Of a stretch of 64,000 bases of DNA, positions 56,021-63,779 are shown piece after piece. Both the position numbers and the translations under genes were made by a program. The DNA is taken from positions 558,001 to 622,000 of the forward strand of contig NZ_CABPSA010000002.1 in the NCBI RefSeq assembly GCF_902459615.1, given 5' to 3'. Numbering within the stretch: position 1 is the first letter of the stretch; every line of letters begins with the position of its first letter. The stretch comes from Pandoraea commovens (GTDB lineage: Bacteria; Pseudomonadota; Gammaproteobacteria; Burkholderiales; Burkholderiaceae). The notes under the pieces were generated by a model, which was given only the letters and a program-made list of their open reading frames with translations, made no database searches and was not told where the DNA came from.

Positions 56021-56102
56021 GGATAGACTCGGGCCTGCATAAATTCGGGCGGTTTCATTCTGCGGCCCGGGCATGACAAGACAAGAAACGGAGACTTTCA
56101 GC

Positions 56103-56945
56103 GTGGCAAAGATCATTGGAGGGATCGGGACGTCGCACGTGCCGACCATCGGTGTGGCGTACGACAAGGGCAAGCAGCAGGACCCCGCGTGGGCGCCGCT
56201 GTTCCAGGGCTACGAGCCGGTAGCGAAATGGCTCGCGCAGAAGCAGGCGGACGTGCTCGTGTTCTTCTACAACGATCACGCCACGACGTTCTTCTTCGAC
56301 ATGTACCCGACGTTCGCGCTCGGCGTGGGTGAGTCGTTCCCGATTGCCGACGAAGGCGCGGGACTGCGTCCGCTGCCGCCGATTCGCGGCGATGTGGCCT
56401 TGCAGGCGCATATCGCCGAGTCGCTCGTGAACGACGAGTTCGACATCACGGTGTTCCAGGACAAACCGATCGATCACGGCTGCGCGTCGCCGTTGCCGCT
56501 GCTCTGGCCGCACAAGCCGGACTGGCCGGGCACGGTCGTGCCCATTGCCATCAATGTGCTGCAATACCCGCTGCCGACGGGCCGCCGTTGCTATCGCCTC
56601 GGGCAGGCGGTGCGTCGCGCCATCGAGTCGTACCCGGAAGACCTGCGTGTGGTCGTGGTGGGGACGGGCGGTCTCTCGCATCAGATTCACGGCGAGCGCG
56701 CGGGCTACAACGACGAATCGTGGGATCGCGAATTCCTCGACCTGCTGGAGAACGCACCGGAGAAGCTGACCGAGCTCAAGCACGTGGACTACGTCGAGCG
56801 TGGCGGCGCGGAGAGCGTCGAACAAATCATGTGGTTGTCGATGCGTGGCGCGATGGGTCCGCGCATCAAGCGTCTGCACCTGAACTACTACCTCGCGACG
56901 ACGACCGCCATGACCGTCGCGCTCTACGAGGATGACGCCGCATGA
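56103..56945 (+). CDS. ligB: Protocatechuate 4,5-dioxygenase beta subunit (LigB type)
   Basis: A 280-residue catalytic subunit of a class III extradiol dioxygenase, which opens protocatechuate between C4 and C5 to 4-carboxy-2-hydroxymuconate semialdehyde. From the GTG at 56103 (GGAG ribosome site) the Fe(II) ligands fall at His12 (GTSHVP), His59 (YNDHAT) and Glu240, and the acid/base His at 193 (SHQIHGERAG), each within two of the LigB numbering. The ATG at 56073 would shift this by ten residues. It overlaps the alpha subunit start by 4 nt. A gallate-preferring variant cannot be excluded. Confidence 0.93.
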   Translation: MAKIIGGIGTSHVPTIGVAYDKGKQQDPAWAPLFQGYEPVAKWLAQKQADVLVFFYNDHATTFFFDMYPTFALGVGESFPIADEGAGLRPLPPIRGDVALQAHIAESLVNDEFDITVFQDKPIDHGCASPLPLLWPHKPDWPGTVVPIAINVLQYPLPTGRRCYRLGQAVRRAIESYPEDLRVVVVGTGGLSHQIHGERAGYNDESWDREFLDLLENAPEKLTELKHVDYVERGGAESVEQIMWLSMRGAMGPRIKRLHLNYYLATTTAMTVALYEDDAA

Positions 56946-57301
56946 ATCCGCAACTCGAAGGTATCGAAGCGATCACCGGCACTTACGCGTTCGATCTGCG
57001 CGTGAGCAACCGCACGCTCAAGCTCAACCGCTTCTTCTGGCACATGATTCGCGCCGAGCATCGCGAGACGTTCCTGAACGATCCCGTCGCGGCCATGACC
57101 GCAGCCGGTCTCACGGTCGACGAGCAGGCGATGGTGCAGGCGCAGGACTGGCTCGGCCTCGTGCGTCACGGCGTGAACTTCTTTGTGCTGGAGAAGTTTG
57201 CGCGCGTGGTGCGCAAGACGAACCTCGAAGTCTATGCGCTCATGCGCGGCGAATCGCTCGAAGCGTTCATGGCCACGCGTCGCGTGCCGACCATGCGCTG
57301 A
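56942..57301 (+). CDS. ligA: Protocatechuate 4,5-dioxygenase alpha subunit (LigA type)
   Basis: A 119-residue small helical subunit that caps the beta-subunit active site. Signature stretches are LKLNRFFWHMIRAEHRETFLNDPVAAM, the QAQDWLGLVRHGVNFFVLEKFARVV block and the C-terminal ESLEAFMATRRVP. The order here is beta then alpha, the reverse of the Sphingobium ligAB arrangement. Separate subunits point to protocatechuate rather than the fused gallate dioxygenases. It overlaps ligB by 4 nt and is followed 1 nt later by a LysR-like gene. Confidence 0.92.
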   Translation: MNPQLEGIEAITGTYAFDLRVSNRTLKLNRFFWHMIRAEHRETFLNDPVAAMTAAGLTVDEQAMVQAQDWLGLVRHGVNFFVLEKFARVVRKTNLEVYALMRGESLEAFMATRRVPTMR

Positions 57302-57302
57302 C

Positions 57303-58643
57303 ATGGCGATCGATACCGCCATCAGTCTGACCAACGCGCCGCCCGCGCCCCGGCTCGCGTGTCACGAACGCGGCACGTGGAGCCGTGCGCCGCAGAGCAA
57401 CGACGCTACGCTGCTGGTTCGCAAGCTGCGCGGGTTGCGCGCGATGGTCGCGGTGCTGGAGTGCGATTCCGTCGCGCGCGCGGCCCGCATGCTGCATCTC
57501 TCGCAATCGGCCGTCGCCCGTTCCATCTCGGATATCGAGGCGGAATTGGGCTTTCCGCTGTTTCATCGCAGCGGGCGCGGGCTGATTCCGAACGCGGCCG
57601 GGCAACGGCTCGGCGTGCGCGCGACGCGTGCACTTGCGGAGCTGGCGAACGGCTATCGCGAAGCCTTCGCGGCGACGGCATCGCAAGCGGACGGCGGCGC
57701 GCGTGCCGCGAGCCGGTTCGCGGCGGTGGTCGCGCCGCAGCAACTCACGAGTTTCATCGCCGTCGCGGAACTGGGCAGCGGTCCGTTGGCGGCGACGCGT
57801 CTGCAATGCTCGCAGCCGACCATCCAGCGCAATCTCGATCAGCTCGAAGACCTCATCGGCATCAAGCTTTTCCGGCGTACGCCGCGCGGCACGCGTCTGA
57901 CCGACGAGGCCGTTGCGCTGCTCGGTCCCGTCAAACGCGCGCTTGCCGAACTGGCGATTGCCGAAGACGAACTCGCGCCGTTCGGCGGACGCCAGCAAGG
58001 CACGGTCATCGTGGCGGCCTTGCCGCTATCGAGCGGCTTTCTGCTGCCGAAGGCCATCGACAGTCTGCTGCACAAGTCGCCGTATCTCACGGTGACAGTG
58101 GTCGACGGCACCTACGAAGCGCTGGTGCGTCAGTTGCGTCAGGCGGACGTCGACATGATCGTCGGCGCGCTGCGTGCGAACGACGTGCCGCCCGATATCC
58201 GTCAGGAAGCGCTTTTCGAAGATCACCTGTCGGTCGTCGCACGCGCGGACCATCCGTGCCTGACGTCCGGCAAGACGCCCACGCTCGCCGAACTCGCCGA
58301 GTACGGCTGGGTCAGCCCGCTGCCGTGCACGCCGGCGCGCGGGGTGTTCGAGCGCGTGTTTCACGCAGAAGGTCTCGCGTTGCCGAACACGCAGGTGCAC
58401 GCGAGCAGTTCGCCGGTGGTGCGCGGATTGCTCTCGTCGAGCGATCGTCTCGCGTTGCTCTCGCCGGTGCAGATCACGTCGGAGTTGCGCACAGGGGAGC
58501 TGGCCGTAGTGCCGGTGACGTTGCAACATGCACGCCGTTCCATCGGTGTCGCCACGCGCCGCGATGGTTTGCTCTCGCCAGCGGCGGAACAGTTGCTCGA
58601 CGAATTGCGCGCGCTTGCGCCGACGATGCAGCATCCGACGTAA
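57303..58643 (+). CDS. LysR-like regulator with two tandem DNA-binding domains
   Basis: A 446-residue protein with two LysR-type helix-turn-helix regions: one at about residues 43-105 (VAVLECDSVARAARMLHLSQSAVARSISDIEAELGFPLF) and a second at about 148-210 (FIAVAELGSGPLAATRLQCSQPTIQRNLDQLEDLIGIKLF). A single effector-binding domain follows (TVIVAALPLSSGFLLPKA... onward). The usual LysR length is about 300 residues, and the extra is the duplicated N-terminal domain. The start at 57303 is 1 nt after the ligA stop, so it is co-translated with ligBA and may control this block. Confidence 0.87.
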   Translation: MAIDTAISLTNAPPAPRLACHERGTWSRAPQSNDATLLVRKLRGLRAMVAVLECDSVARAARMLHLSQSAVARSISDIEAELGFPLFHRSGRGLIPNAAGQRLGVRATRALAELANGYREAFAATASQADGGARAASRFAAVVAPQQLTSFIAVAELGSGPLAATRLQCSQPTIQRNLDQLEDLIGIKLFRRTPRGTRLTDEAVALLGPVKRALAELAIAEDELAPFGGRQQGTVIVAALPLSSGFLLPKAIDSLLHKSPYLTVTVVDGTYEALVRQLRQADVDMIVGALRANDVPPDIRQEALFEDHLSVVARADHPCLTSGKTPTLAELAEYGWVSPLPCTPARGVFERVFHAEGLALPNTQVHASSSPVVRGLLSSSDRLALLSPVQITSELRTGELAVVPVTLQHARRSIGVATRRDGLLSPAAEQLLDELRALAPTMQHPT

Positions 58644-59037
58644 ATCCTTTGCAGGTCGCTTGCCGATGCCTCGGCGAGCGCGGCGAAAATCGCCGGATTC
58701 GCCATGACTTGCATGTCTCGCTTCACTCGCTCGCGCACGATTTTTCGACGGCGCGACGCCTCCTGACGACTGCCCGCCGTGCCTTGTGCGGCGGGCGTTC
58801 CACTCGCGGAACGTCTCTCGTCCCGCAGCGCGAAATTCCCCTCGCAAAAAACGTCTCGCAACGTAGGGGAAATCTCGGGGATATACGAAAAACGCAACGC
58901 TCGACGCGAGAAGGTCGTTCGACGCGCTCATTTCGTCTGCCTAAGCTGTCCCGGATACATAGAAAAGGCGCGCCAACCCCCGGCGCGGCTTCATGAAAAA
59001 CGGATCGGTGCTACGACGCCGACGAGGAGACGACACC
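58644..59037. other. Intergenic region before the ABC importer operon
   Basis: A 394 bp gap without a gene. It should carry the importer promoter. An imperfect inverted repeat AAATTCCCCT (58833-58842) / AGGGGAAATCT (from 58865) lies in the left-centre, with the block around ATATACG near 58880 as an AT-rich candidate -10 region. The last 20 bp contain the GAGGAG ribosome site. Confidence 0.4.
58833..58873. promoter_or_regulatory. Inverted repeat, possible operator for the importer operon
   Basis: AATTCCCCT at 58834-58842 and AGGGGAAAT at 58865-58873 are complementary at eight of nine positions, centres about three turns apart (31 bp). It lies about 170 bp before the substrate-binding protein gene. 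Recognition by a LysR- or GntR-type regulator is a guess. Confidence 0.35.
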
Positions 59038-60237
59038 ATGATGAAGCGCCATCTCTGGCTCGCTGTGGCACTTGCGAGCGTTTGCCAATTCACCGCTGTT
59101 TCGGTCGCGCGTGCCGAGGAAATCAAGGTCGGCGTGCTGGGTCTGTTCTCCGGCTCCGCATCGTGGTGGGGCACCGAGTACCGTCGCGGCCTCAACCTGT
59201 GGATGGAGCAGAACAAAAGCAAAGTCGGTGACGACACGATCGTGCTGCTGGAGCGCGACGAGGGCGGCGTGAACCCGCAACGCACGCGTCAGCTCGCTCA
59301 GGAACTCGTGGTGCGCGATCAGGTGCAGTACCTGTTCGGCGGCTCGTTCACGCCGAACGTGCTGGCCATGGCCGATGTCGTGAACCAGACCAAGACGCCG
59401 CTCGTCATCGGCAACTCGGGCACGTCGAGCGTCACGCTCAAGTCGCCGTACTTCGTGCGCACCGGCTTCACGCAGTGGACCGTGAGCGTGCCGCTCGTCG
59501 AGTACGCCGCGAAGAAGGGCGTGAAGAACGCGGCCATCGTGGTCGCCGACTTCGCCACCGGTTACGACGCCATCGATGCCTACAGCGAGACGTTCAAGAA
59601 GGCGGGCGGCAAGGTCGCCGTCGAAGTGAAGGTGCCGCTGGGCACGACGGACTTCTCCAGCTACCTGCAACGCGTGCGTGACGCCAAGCCGGACGCCGTC
59701 TTCATGTTCATGCCGGTCGGCCCGATGTCGGCAGGCTTCGTGAAGGCGTTCAAGGAGCGCGAACTCGACAAGGCAGGCATCCAACTGTTCGCCACGACCG
59801 AGACGATGGAGTCGGACCTGCCCGCGATTGGCGACAGCGCCCTGGGCACGATCACCGCACTGCACTACTCGCCGTTCCTCACGACGCCGGAAAACACCGC
59901 ATTCGTGAAGGCCTACAAGGCGAAGTACGGCCCGGGTGCACTGCCGTCGATTGCTTCGGTGTCGGCTTACGACTCGATGACACTGATCGCACAGATGATC
60001 AAGGCGACCAAGGGCAAAAAGGACGCCGATAAGGCAATCGCCGCCGTGAAGGGTTACTCGTGGGTGAGCGCACGCGGTCCGGTGTCGATCGATCCGAAGA
60101 CGCGTGAAATCGTGCAGAACGTGTACATCCGTCGCGTAGAAACCATCGACGGCAAGCTCGGCAACAAGCCGATCGACACGTACAAGTCGGTGGTCGAGCC
60201 GTGGCATATCAGCCACCCGGAAGTGGCCGCGAAGTAA
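59038..60237 (+). CDS. ABC transporter substrate-binding protein (LivJ/aromatic-acid type)
   Basis: A 399-residue periplasmic binding protein with a signal peptide ending at SVARAEE. The mature part is a type I periplasmic-binding fold starting IKVGVLGLFSGSASWWG, with GGSFTPNVLAMADVVNQ and LFATTETMESDLPAIGD characteristic of the branched-chain-amino-acid/aromatic-acid importer group. It leads a five-gene Liv-type operon that lies inside an aromatic degradation region, so an aryl acid ligand is more likely than leucine. The start at 59038 follows GAGGAG by 8 nt; a start at the next Met (59041) is equally possible. Confidence 0.88.
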   Translation: MMKRHLWLAVALASVCQFTAVSVARAEEIKVGVLGLFSGSASWWGTEYRRGLNLWMEQNKSKVGDDTIVLLERDEGGVNPQRTRQLAQELVVRDQVQYLFGGSFTPNVLAMADVVNQTKTPLVIGNSGTSSVTLKSPYFVRTGFTQWTVSVPLVEYAAKKGVKNAAIVVADFATGYDAIDAYSETFKKAGGKVAVEVKVPLGTTDFSSYLQRVRDAKPDAVFMFMPVGPMSAGFVKAFKERELDKAGIQLFATTETMESDLPAIGDSALGTITALHYSPFLTTPENTAFVKAYKAKYGPGALPSIASVSAYDSMTLIAQMIKATKGKKDADKAIAAVKGYSWVSARGPVSIDPKTREIVQNVYIRRVETIDGKLGNKPIDTYKSVVEPWHISHPEVAAK

Positions 60238-60291
60238 CGCAGGCGACGCCCCCCAAAGTTCGCTCTGTTCGTTAGGTTTCGGTAATTCCTC

Positions 60292-61164
60292 ATGACGCAA
60301 TCGCTTGCCACTTTCCTGTCGTTGTCGATTGACGGTGTGGCCTACGGGATGCTGCTGTTTCTCATCTCCGTGGGCCTCACGGTCACGCTCGGCGTGATGC
60401 GCGTGGTCAACCTCGCGCACTCCGCCTTTGCCATGATCGGCGGTTATTTCACCTTGTGGGCCATGCAGCGCGCCGGCCTCGATTTCTTCGTCGCCCTGCT
60501 CGTCGGCGTGCTCGGCACGATGGTGCTGGGCGCGATCCTTGAGCGCACGCTGTATCGCTGGGTCTACACGGCCAACGGTCTGGGGCAGTTGCTCATGACG
60601 ATCGGCCTCGCGTTCATCATCTGCGCGCTTGCCAAGCACATTGCAGGCACGGAGTTGCAGACGATTCCGGTGCCGCAGGGTCTGCGCGGCACGTGGGACT
60701 TCGGGGCGTTCTCGGTGTCCGTGTATCGCATCTTCGCGCTGGTGTGCAGCGCGGTTGTGGCCTTCGGCATCTGGCTGGGGCTTGAGCGCACGTCGTTCGG
60801 TGCGAAGCTGCGCGCCGCCGTCGACAACCCGCGCATGGCGCGCTGCGTCGGCATCGACGTGCCGCTGGTCTTCTCGATCACGTTCGCCATCGGCTGTGGT
60901 CTGTCGGGGCTTGGCGGTGCGCTGTCGAGCCAGATCCTGCCGCTGGAGCCGTACTACGGCCTGAAGTATCTGGTGCTGGTGCTGATCGTGGTCGCCGCAG
61001 GCGGTCTGGGCAGCCTGCGCGGTTCGCTCTACGCCGGTCTGCTGCTCGGTCTGATCGACACGCTCGGCCGCTACTACGTGCCAGCACTCGGCGCCTTCAT
61101 GATCTATCTGGCCGTGCTGGCCATTCTGCTGATCCGCCCGCAGGGGCTGGTCGGTCGTGCCTAA
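60292..61164 (+). CDS. livH: Branched-chain-type ABC transporter permease (LivH-like)
   Basis: A 290-residue inner-membrane permease of about eight helices. The N-terminus DGVAYGMLLFLISVGLTVTLGVMRVVNLAHSAFAMIGGY and the later VDNPRMARCVGIDVPLVFSITFAIGC (the EAA-like cytoplasmic loop) and GGLGSLRGSLYAGLLLGLIDTLG are classic LivH. It pairs with the LivM-like permease 14 bp further on. Confidence 0.92.
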   Translation: MTQSLATFLSLSIDGVAYGMLLFLISVGLTVTLGVMRVVNLAHSAFAMIGGYFTLWAMQRAGLDFFVALLVGVLGTMVLGAILERTLYRWVYTANGLGQLLMTIGLAFIICALAKHIAGTELQTIPVPQGLRGTWDFGAFSVSVYRIFALVCSAVVAFGIWLGLERTSFGAKLRAAVDNPRMARCVGIDVPLVFSITFAIGCGLSGLGGALSSQILPLEPYYGLKYLVLVLIVVAAGGLGSLRGSLYAGLLLGLIDTLGRYYVPALGAFMIYLAVLAILLIRPQGLVGRA

Positions 61165-61177
61165 GCGGAGGGTGACG

Positions 61178-62257
61178 ATGTCTCATACGAAACCCTCGCA
61201 AGCGCTGAACGGCGTGGTGCAAGTGGCACCGGCGCTGCGTCGCAAGCGCCTTGGCATGCTCGACGCGCTGCTGTTGCTCGCCGCCGTCGCCACGTACTTC
61301 TTCGCCGATCTGTATCTGGCGCTCGCCACGAGCGTGCTGATCATGATCATCTTCGCGCTCTCGCTCGATCTCGTGCAGGGCTACTGCGGCATTGAGACGC
61401 TGGGACACGCGGCGTTCTTCGGTAGCGGCGCGTATGCGGCCGGTCTGTTCGCACTGCACGTGTCGCCGAACCCGTTGCTGGGTCTGGTGGCCGGTGCCGT
61501 GGTGGCGGCCGTCGTCGGCCTGATCACCGGCATCGTGGTGCTGCGTGTGAGCGGGCTGACGCAGATCATGCTCACGCTTGCATGCGCCACACTGCTGTTT
61601 GAGGCGGGCAACATCGCCAAGTCCATCACGATGGGCGACGACGGTCTCACGGGCTACAGCATCGCACCGGTGCTCGGCATGTTCGAGTTCGACATCTACG
61701 GTCACACGGCGTATCTGTACGCGCTCGCGGTGCTGCTCGTCATCTATCTGTTCACGCAGTTTCTCGTGAACTCGCCGTTCGGTCTGACGGTGCAGGGCAT
61801 TCGCGAGAACGCCATGCGCATGTCGCTGTTGGGTGTGCGCGTCGGTCTGCGTCGTCTGATGCTTTACACGATTGCCGCCGCTGTGGCCGGTGTCGCAGGC
61901 GCGTTGTCGGCGCAGGTCAACAACATCGTCGCGCTCGACACGTTGTCGTTCACGCTTTCGGCCAACGTCCTCGTGATGCTCGCCCTCGGCGGCACCGGAC
62001 GCCTCTACGGCGCAGTGCTCGGCGCGGTCGTCTTCATGGTGCTGTCCGACCGTATCGCCGCCTTTGATCCGACGAACTGGCTCGCTGCCCTCGGCGTGTT
62101 GCTGATCGTCGTCGTGCGCTTCGCGCCGGACGGTCTCATCGGTTTGGTGGATCGGTTCGCGGCGCGTCTGCGTCGTTCGGCATCCGTGCCTGCCGCCGCA
62201 CCTGCTCCGGCTGAGAACACCAAAGCAACGACCACGGACAAGGAGGTGACGCCGTGA
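61178..62257 (+). CDS. livM: Branched-chain-type ABC transporter permease (LivM-like)
   Basis: A 359-residue permease. It has the LivM features SLDLVQGYCGIETLGHAAFFGSGAY, the VQGIRENAMRMSLLGVRVGLRRL coupling loop and ALGGTGRLYGAVLGAVVF, and ends in a soluble Ala/Pro-rich tail. The start at 61178 has a GGAGGGTGACG ribosome region; an upstream Met at 61157 overlaps livH. Its stop overlaps the LivG start by 4 nt. Confidence 0.91.
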   Translation: MSHTKPSQALNGVVQVAPALRRKRLGMLDALLLLAAVATYFFADLYLALATSVLIMIIFALSLDLVQGYCGIETLGHAAFFGSGAYAAGLFALHVSPNPLLGLVAGAVVAAVVGLITGIVVLRVSGLTQIMLTLACATLLFEAGNIAKSITMGDDGLTGYSIAPVLGMFEFDIYGHTAYLYALAVLLVIYLFTQFLVNSPFGLTVQGIRENAMRMSLLGVRVGLRRLMLYTIAAAVAGVAGALSAQVNNIVALDTLSFTLSANVLVMLALGGTGRLYGAVLGAVVFMVLSDRIAAFDPTNWLAALGVLLIVVVRFAPDGLIGLVDRFAARLRRSASVPAAAPAPAENTKATTTDKEVTP

Positions 62258-63006
62258 GCGCTGCACTCGAAATTCAGGGACTGTCGAAGCGCTTCGGCCA
62301 ACTCGACGTCACCCGCAACGTCACGCTGTCGCTGCCGGTCGGCGCACGTCACGCGCTGATCGGACCGAACGGCGCGGGCAAGAGCACGTTGATGAACCTG
62401 CTCACAGGCGTGCTCAAGCCGAACGCGGGCGTGGTGCGCGTGGGCGGCACCGACGTCACGTCGATGCCGTCGCACAAGCGCGTAAAGCTCGGTCTTGCAC
62501 GCACGTTCCAGCTCAATACGCTGTTCGACACGCTCACGGTCGCCGAGAACGTAGGCCTCGCGCTCACGTCGCGACGCGGACTCGACGGTCGCATCGGCCG
62601 TCCGCTGGCGAATCGTCCGGCGGTGGTCGAGGAAGCGGCGGAGCGTCTGCGCGAGCTCGGAATGATCGATCTGGCAGGCAAGCGCATCAACGAACTCGCT
62701 TACGGCCAGCGTCGTCAGGTCGAGATTGCGCTGGGTCTCGCGCTCGATCCGAAGGTGCTGCTGCTCGACGAGCCGGTCGCGGGCGTGCCGTCGGGGCAGG
62801 GCCGCAAGTTGTTCGAACTGCTGGAACGTTTGCCCGCAGACGTCGCGGTGATGGTCATCGAACACGACATGGATCTGGTCTTCCGCTTCGCGCGCCGCAT
62901 TACGGTGTTGGTCGAAGGCGCGGTGCTGATGGAAGGCGAGAAGGACGAAGTGCGCAGCGATCCGCGCGTGCGCGATATCTATCTGGGGCGTCGCCATCAT
63001 GACTGA
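62254..63006 (+). CDS. livG: Branched-chain-type ABC transporter ATPase (LivG-like)
   Basis: A 250-residue ATP-binding subunit from a GTG start with an AGGAGG ribosome site. It has Walker A GPNGAGKST, the signature region LAYGQRRQVEIALGLALDP, Walker B VLLLDEPVAGV and the D/H-loop VMVIEHDMDLVFR. The ABC signature reads LAYGQ, as usual in LivG, instead of LSGGQ. It overlaps the livF start by 8 nt. Confidence 0.92.
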   Translation: MSAALEIQGLSKRFGQLDVTRNVTLSLPVGARHALIGPNGAGKSTLMNLLTGVLKPNAGVVRVGGTDVTSMPSHKRVKLGLARTFQLNTLFDTLTVAENVGLALTSRRGLDGRIGRPLANRPAVVEEAAERLRELGMIDLAGKRINELAYGQRRQVEIALGLALDPKVLLLDEPVAGVPSGQGRKLFELLERLPADVAVMVIEHDMDLVFRFARRITVLVEGAVLMEGEKDEVRSDPRVRDIYLGRRHHD

Positions 63007-63736
63007 CATTCTGCTCGAAGCCGGTGGGCTCAGTGCCGGGTATGGCGAAACCATCGTGCTCGAAGACCTGAGCCTGCGTGTGGCTGCTGGCGAAGCCGTC
63101 GCGATTCTCGGACGTAACGGCGTCGGCAAAAGCACGTTGCTGCTGAGCCTGCTCGGCCTCACCACGCGGCACGGCGGCGTGCTGCGTTATCGCGACGACG
63201 ACATTACGTCGTGGCCTGCCTACAAGCGTGCCCGCGCCGGACTGGCGCTGGTGCCGCAGGAGCGCGAAATCTTCAAGTCGCTCTCCGTCGAAGAGAACCT
63301 GCAAGTCTCGGCGATGGGCGATGTCGCGAATGCTGCTGACGACAAAGGGGCCTGGACGCTGGAGCGCGTCTACGACCTGTTTCCGCGTCTGAAGGAGCGC
63401 CGTCGCAATCTGGGCAATCAGCTCTCGGGCGGCGAGCAGCAGATGCTCGCCATCGGCCGCGCACTGATCGGCAACCCCCGCGTGATTCTGTTCGACGAGC
63501 CGTTCGAAGGGCTCGCGCCCGTCATCGTCGATCAACTGGTCGACGCGTTCTGGAAGCTGCGTGCAGACGGCGGCATGGGCGTGGTGCTCGTAGAGCAGCA
63601 CGCAGAACTGGGATTGGAACTCACCGACCGCGCGCTGGTGCTCGACCGGGGCCGTCAGGTCTGGGCGGGCCGCAGCAGCGATCTGGCCGCGTCGCCGGAA
63701 TTGCTCGGCACGCTGGTCGGACTGGAAAGCGCCTGA
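62999..63736 (+). CDS. livF: Branched-chain-type ABC transporter ATPase (LivF-like)
   Basis: A 245-residue ATP-binding subunit with Walker A GRNGVGKST, the Q-loop VPQEREIFKSLSVEENLQV, the signature LSGGEQQMLAIGRAL and Walker B VILFDEPFEGLAP. It is the partner of the LivG-like subunit and the last gene of the importer. The galB-like gene follows after 43 bp on the same strand, so it is probably in the same operon. Confidence 0.92.
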   Translation: MTDILLEAGGLSAGYGETIVLEDLSLRVAAGEAVAILGRNGVGKSTLLLSLLGLTTRHGGVLRYRDDDITSWPAYKRARAGLALVPQEREIFKSLSVEENLQVSAMGDVANAADDKGAWTLERVYDLFPRLKERRRNLGNQLSGGEQQMLAIGRALIGNPRVILFDEPFEGLAPVIVDQLVDAFWKLRADGGMGVVLVEQHAELGLELTDRALVLDRGRQVWAGRSSDLAASPELLGTLVGLESA

Positions 63737-63779
63737 GCGAGCGTCGCCGGGCCGCGCAACACGTATCAGAGTCAAACAC

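Noticed and set aside
56073-56102. Upstream ATG as the start of ligB
   Set aside because: It adds ten non-family residues and leaves the GGAG ribosome site inside the gene. The GTG at 56103 restores LigB residue numbering (His12).
57359-58996. A 545-codon plus-strand frame overlapping the double-HTH LysR-like gene
   Set aside because: Arg/Ala-rich translation without domains, in another frame of a clear regulator gene.
59011-60639. A 542-codon minus-strand frame opposite the substrate-binding protein gene
   Set aside because: Antisense artefact with His/Arg-rich translation.
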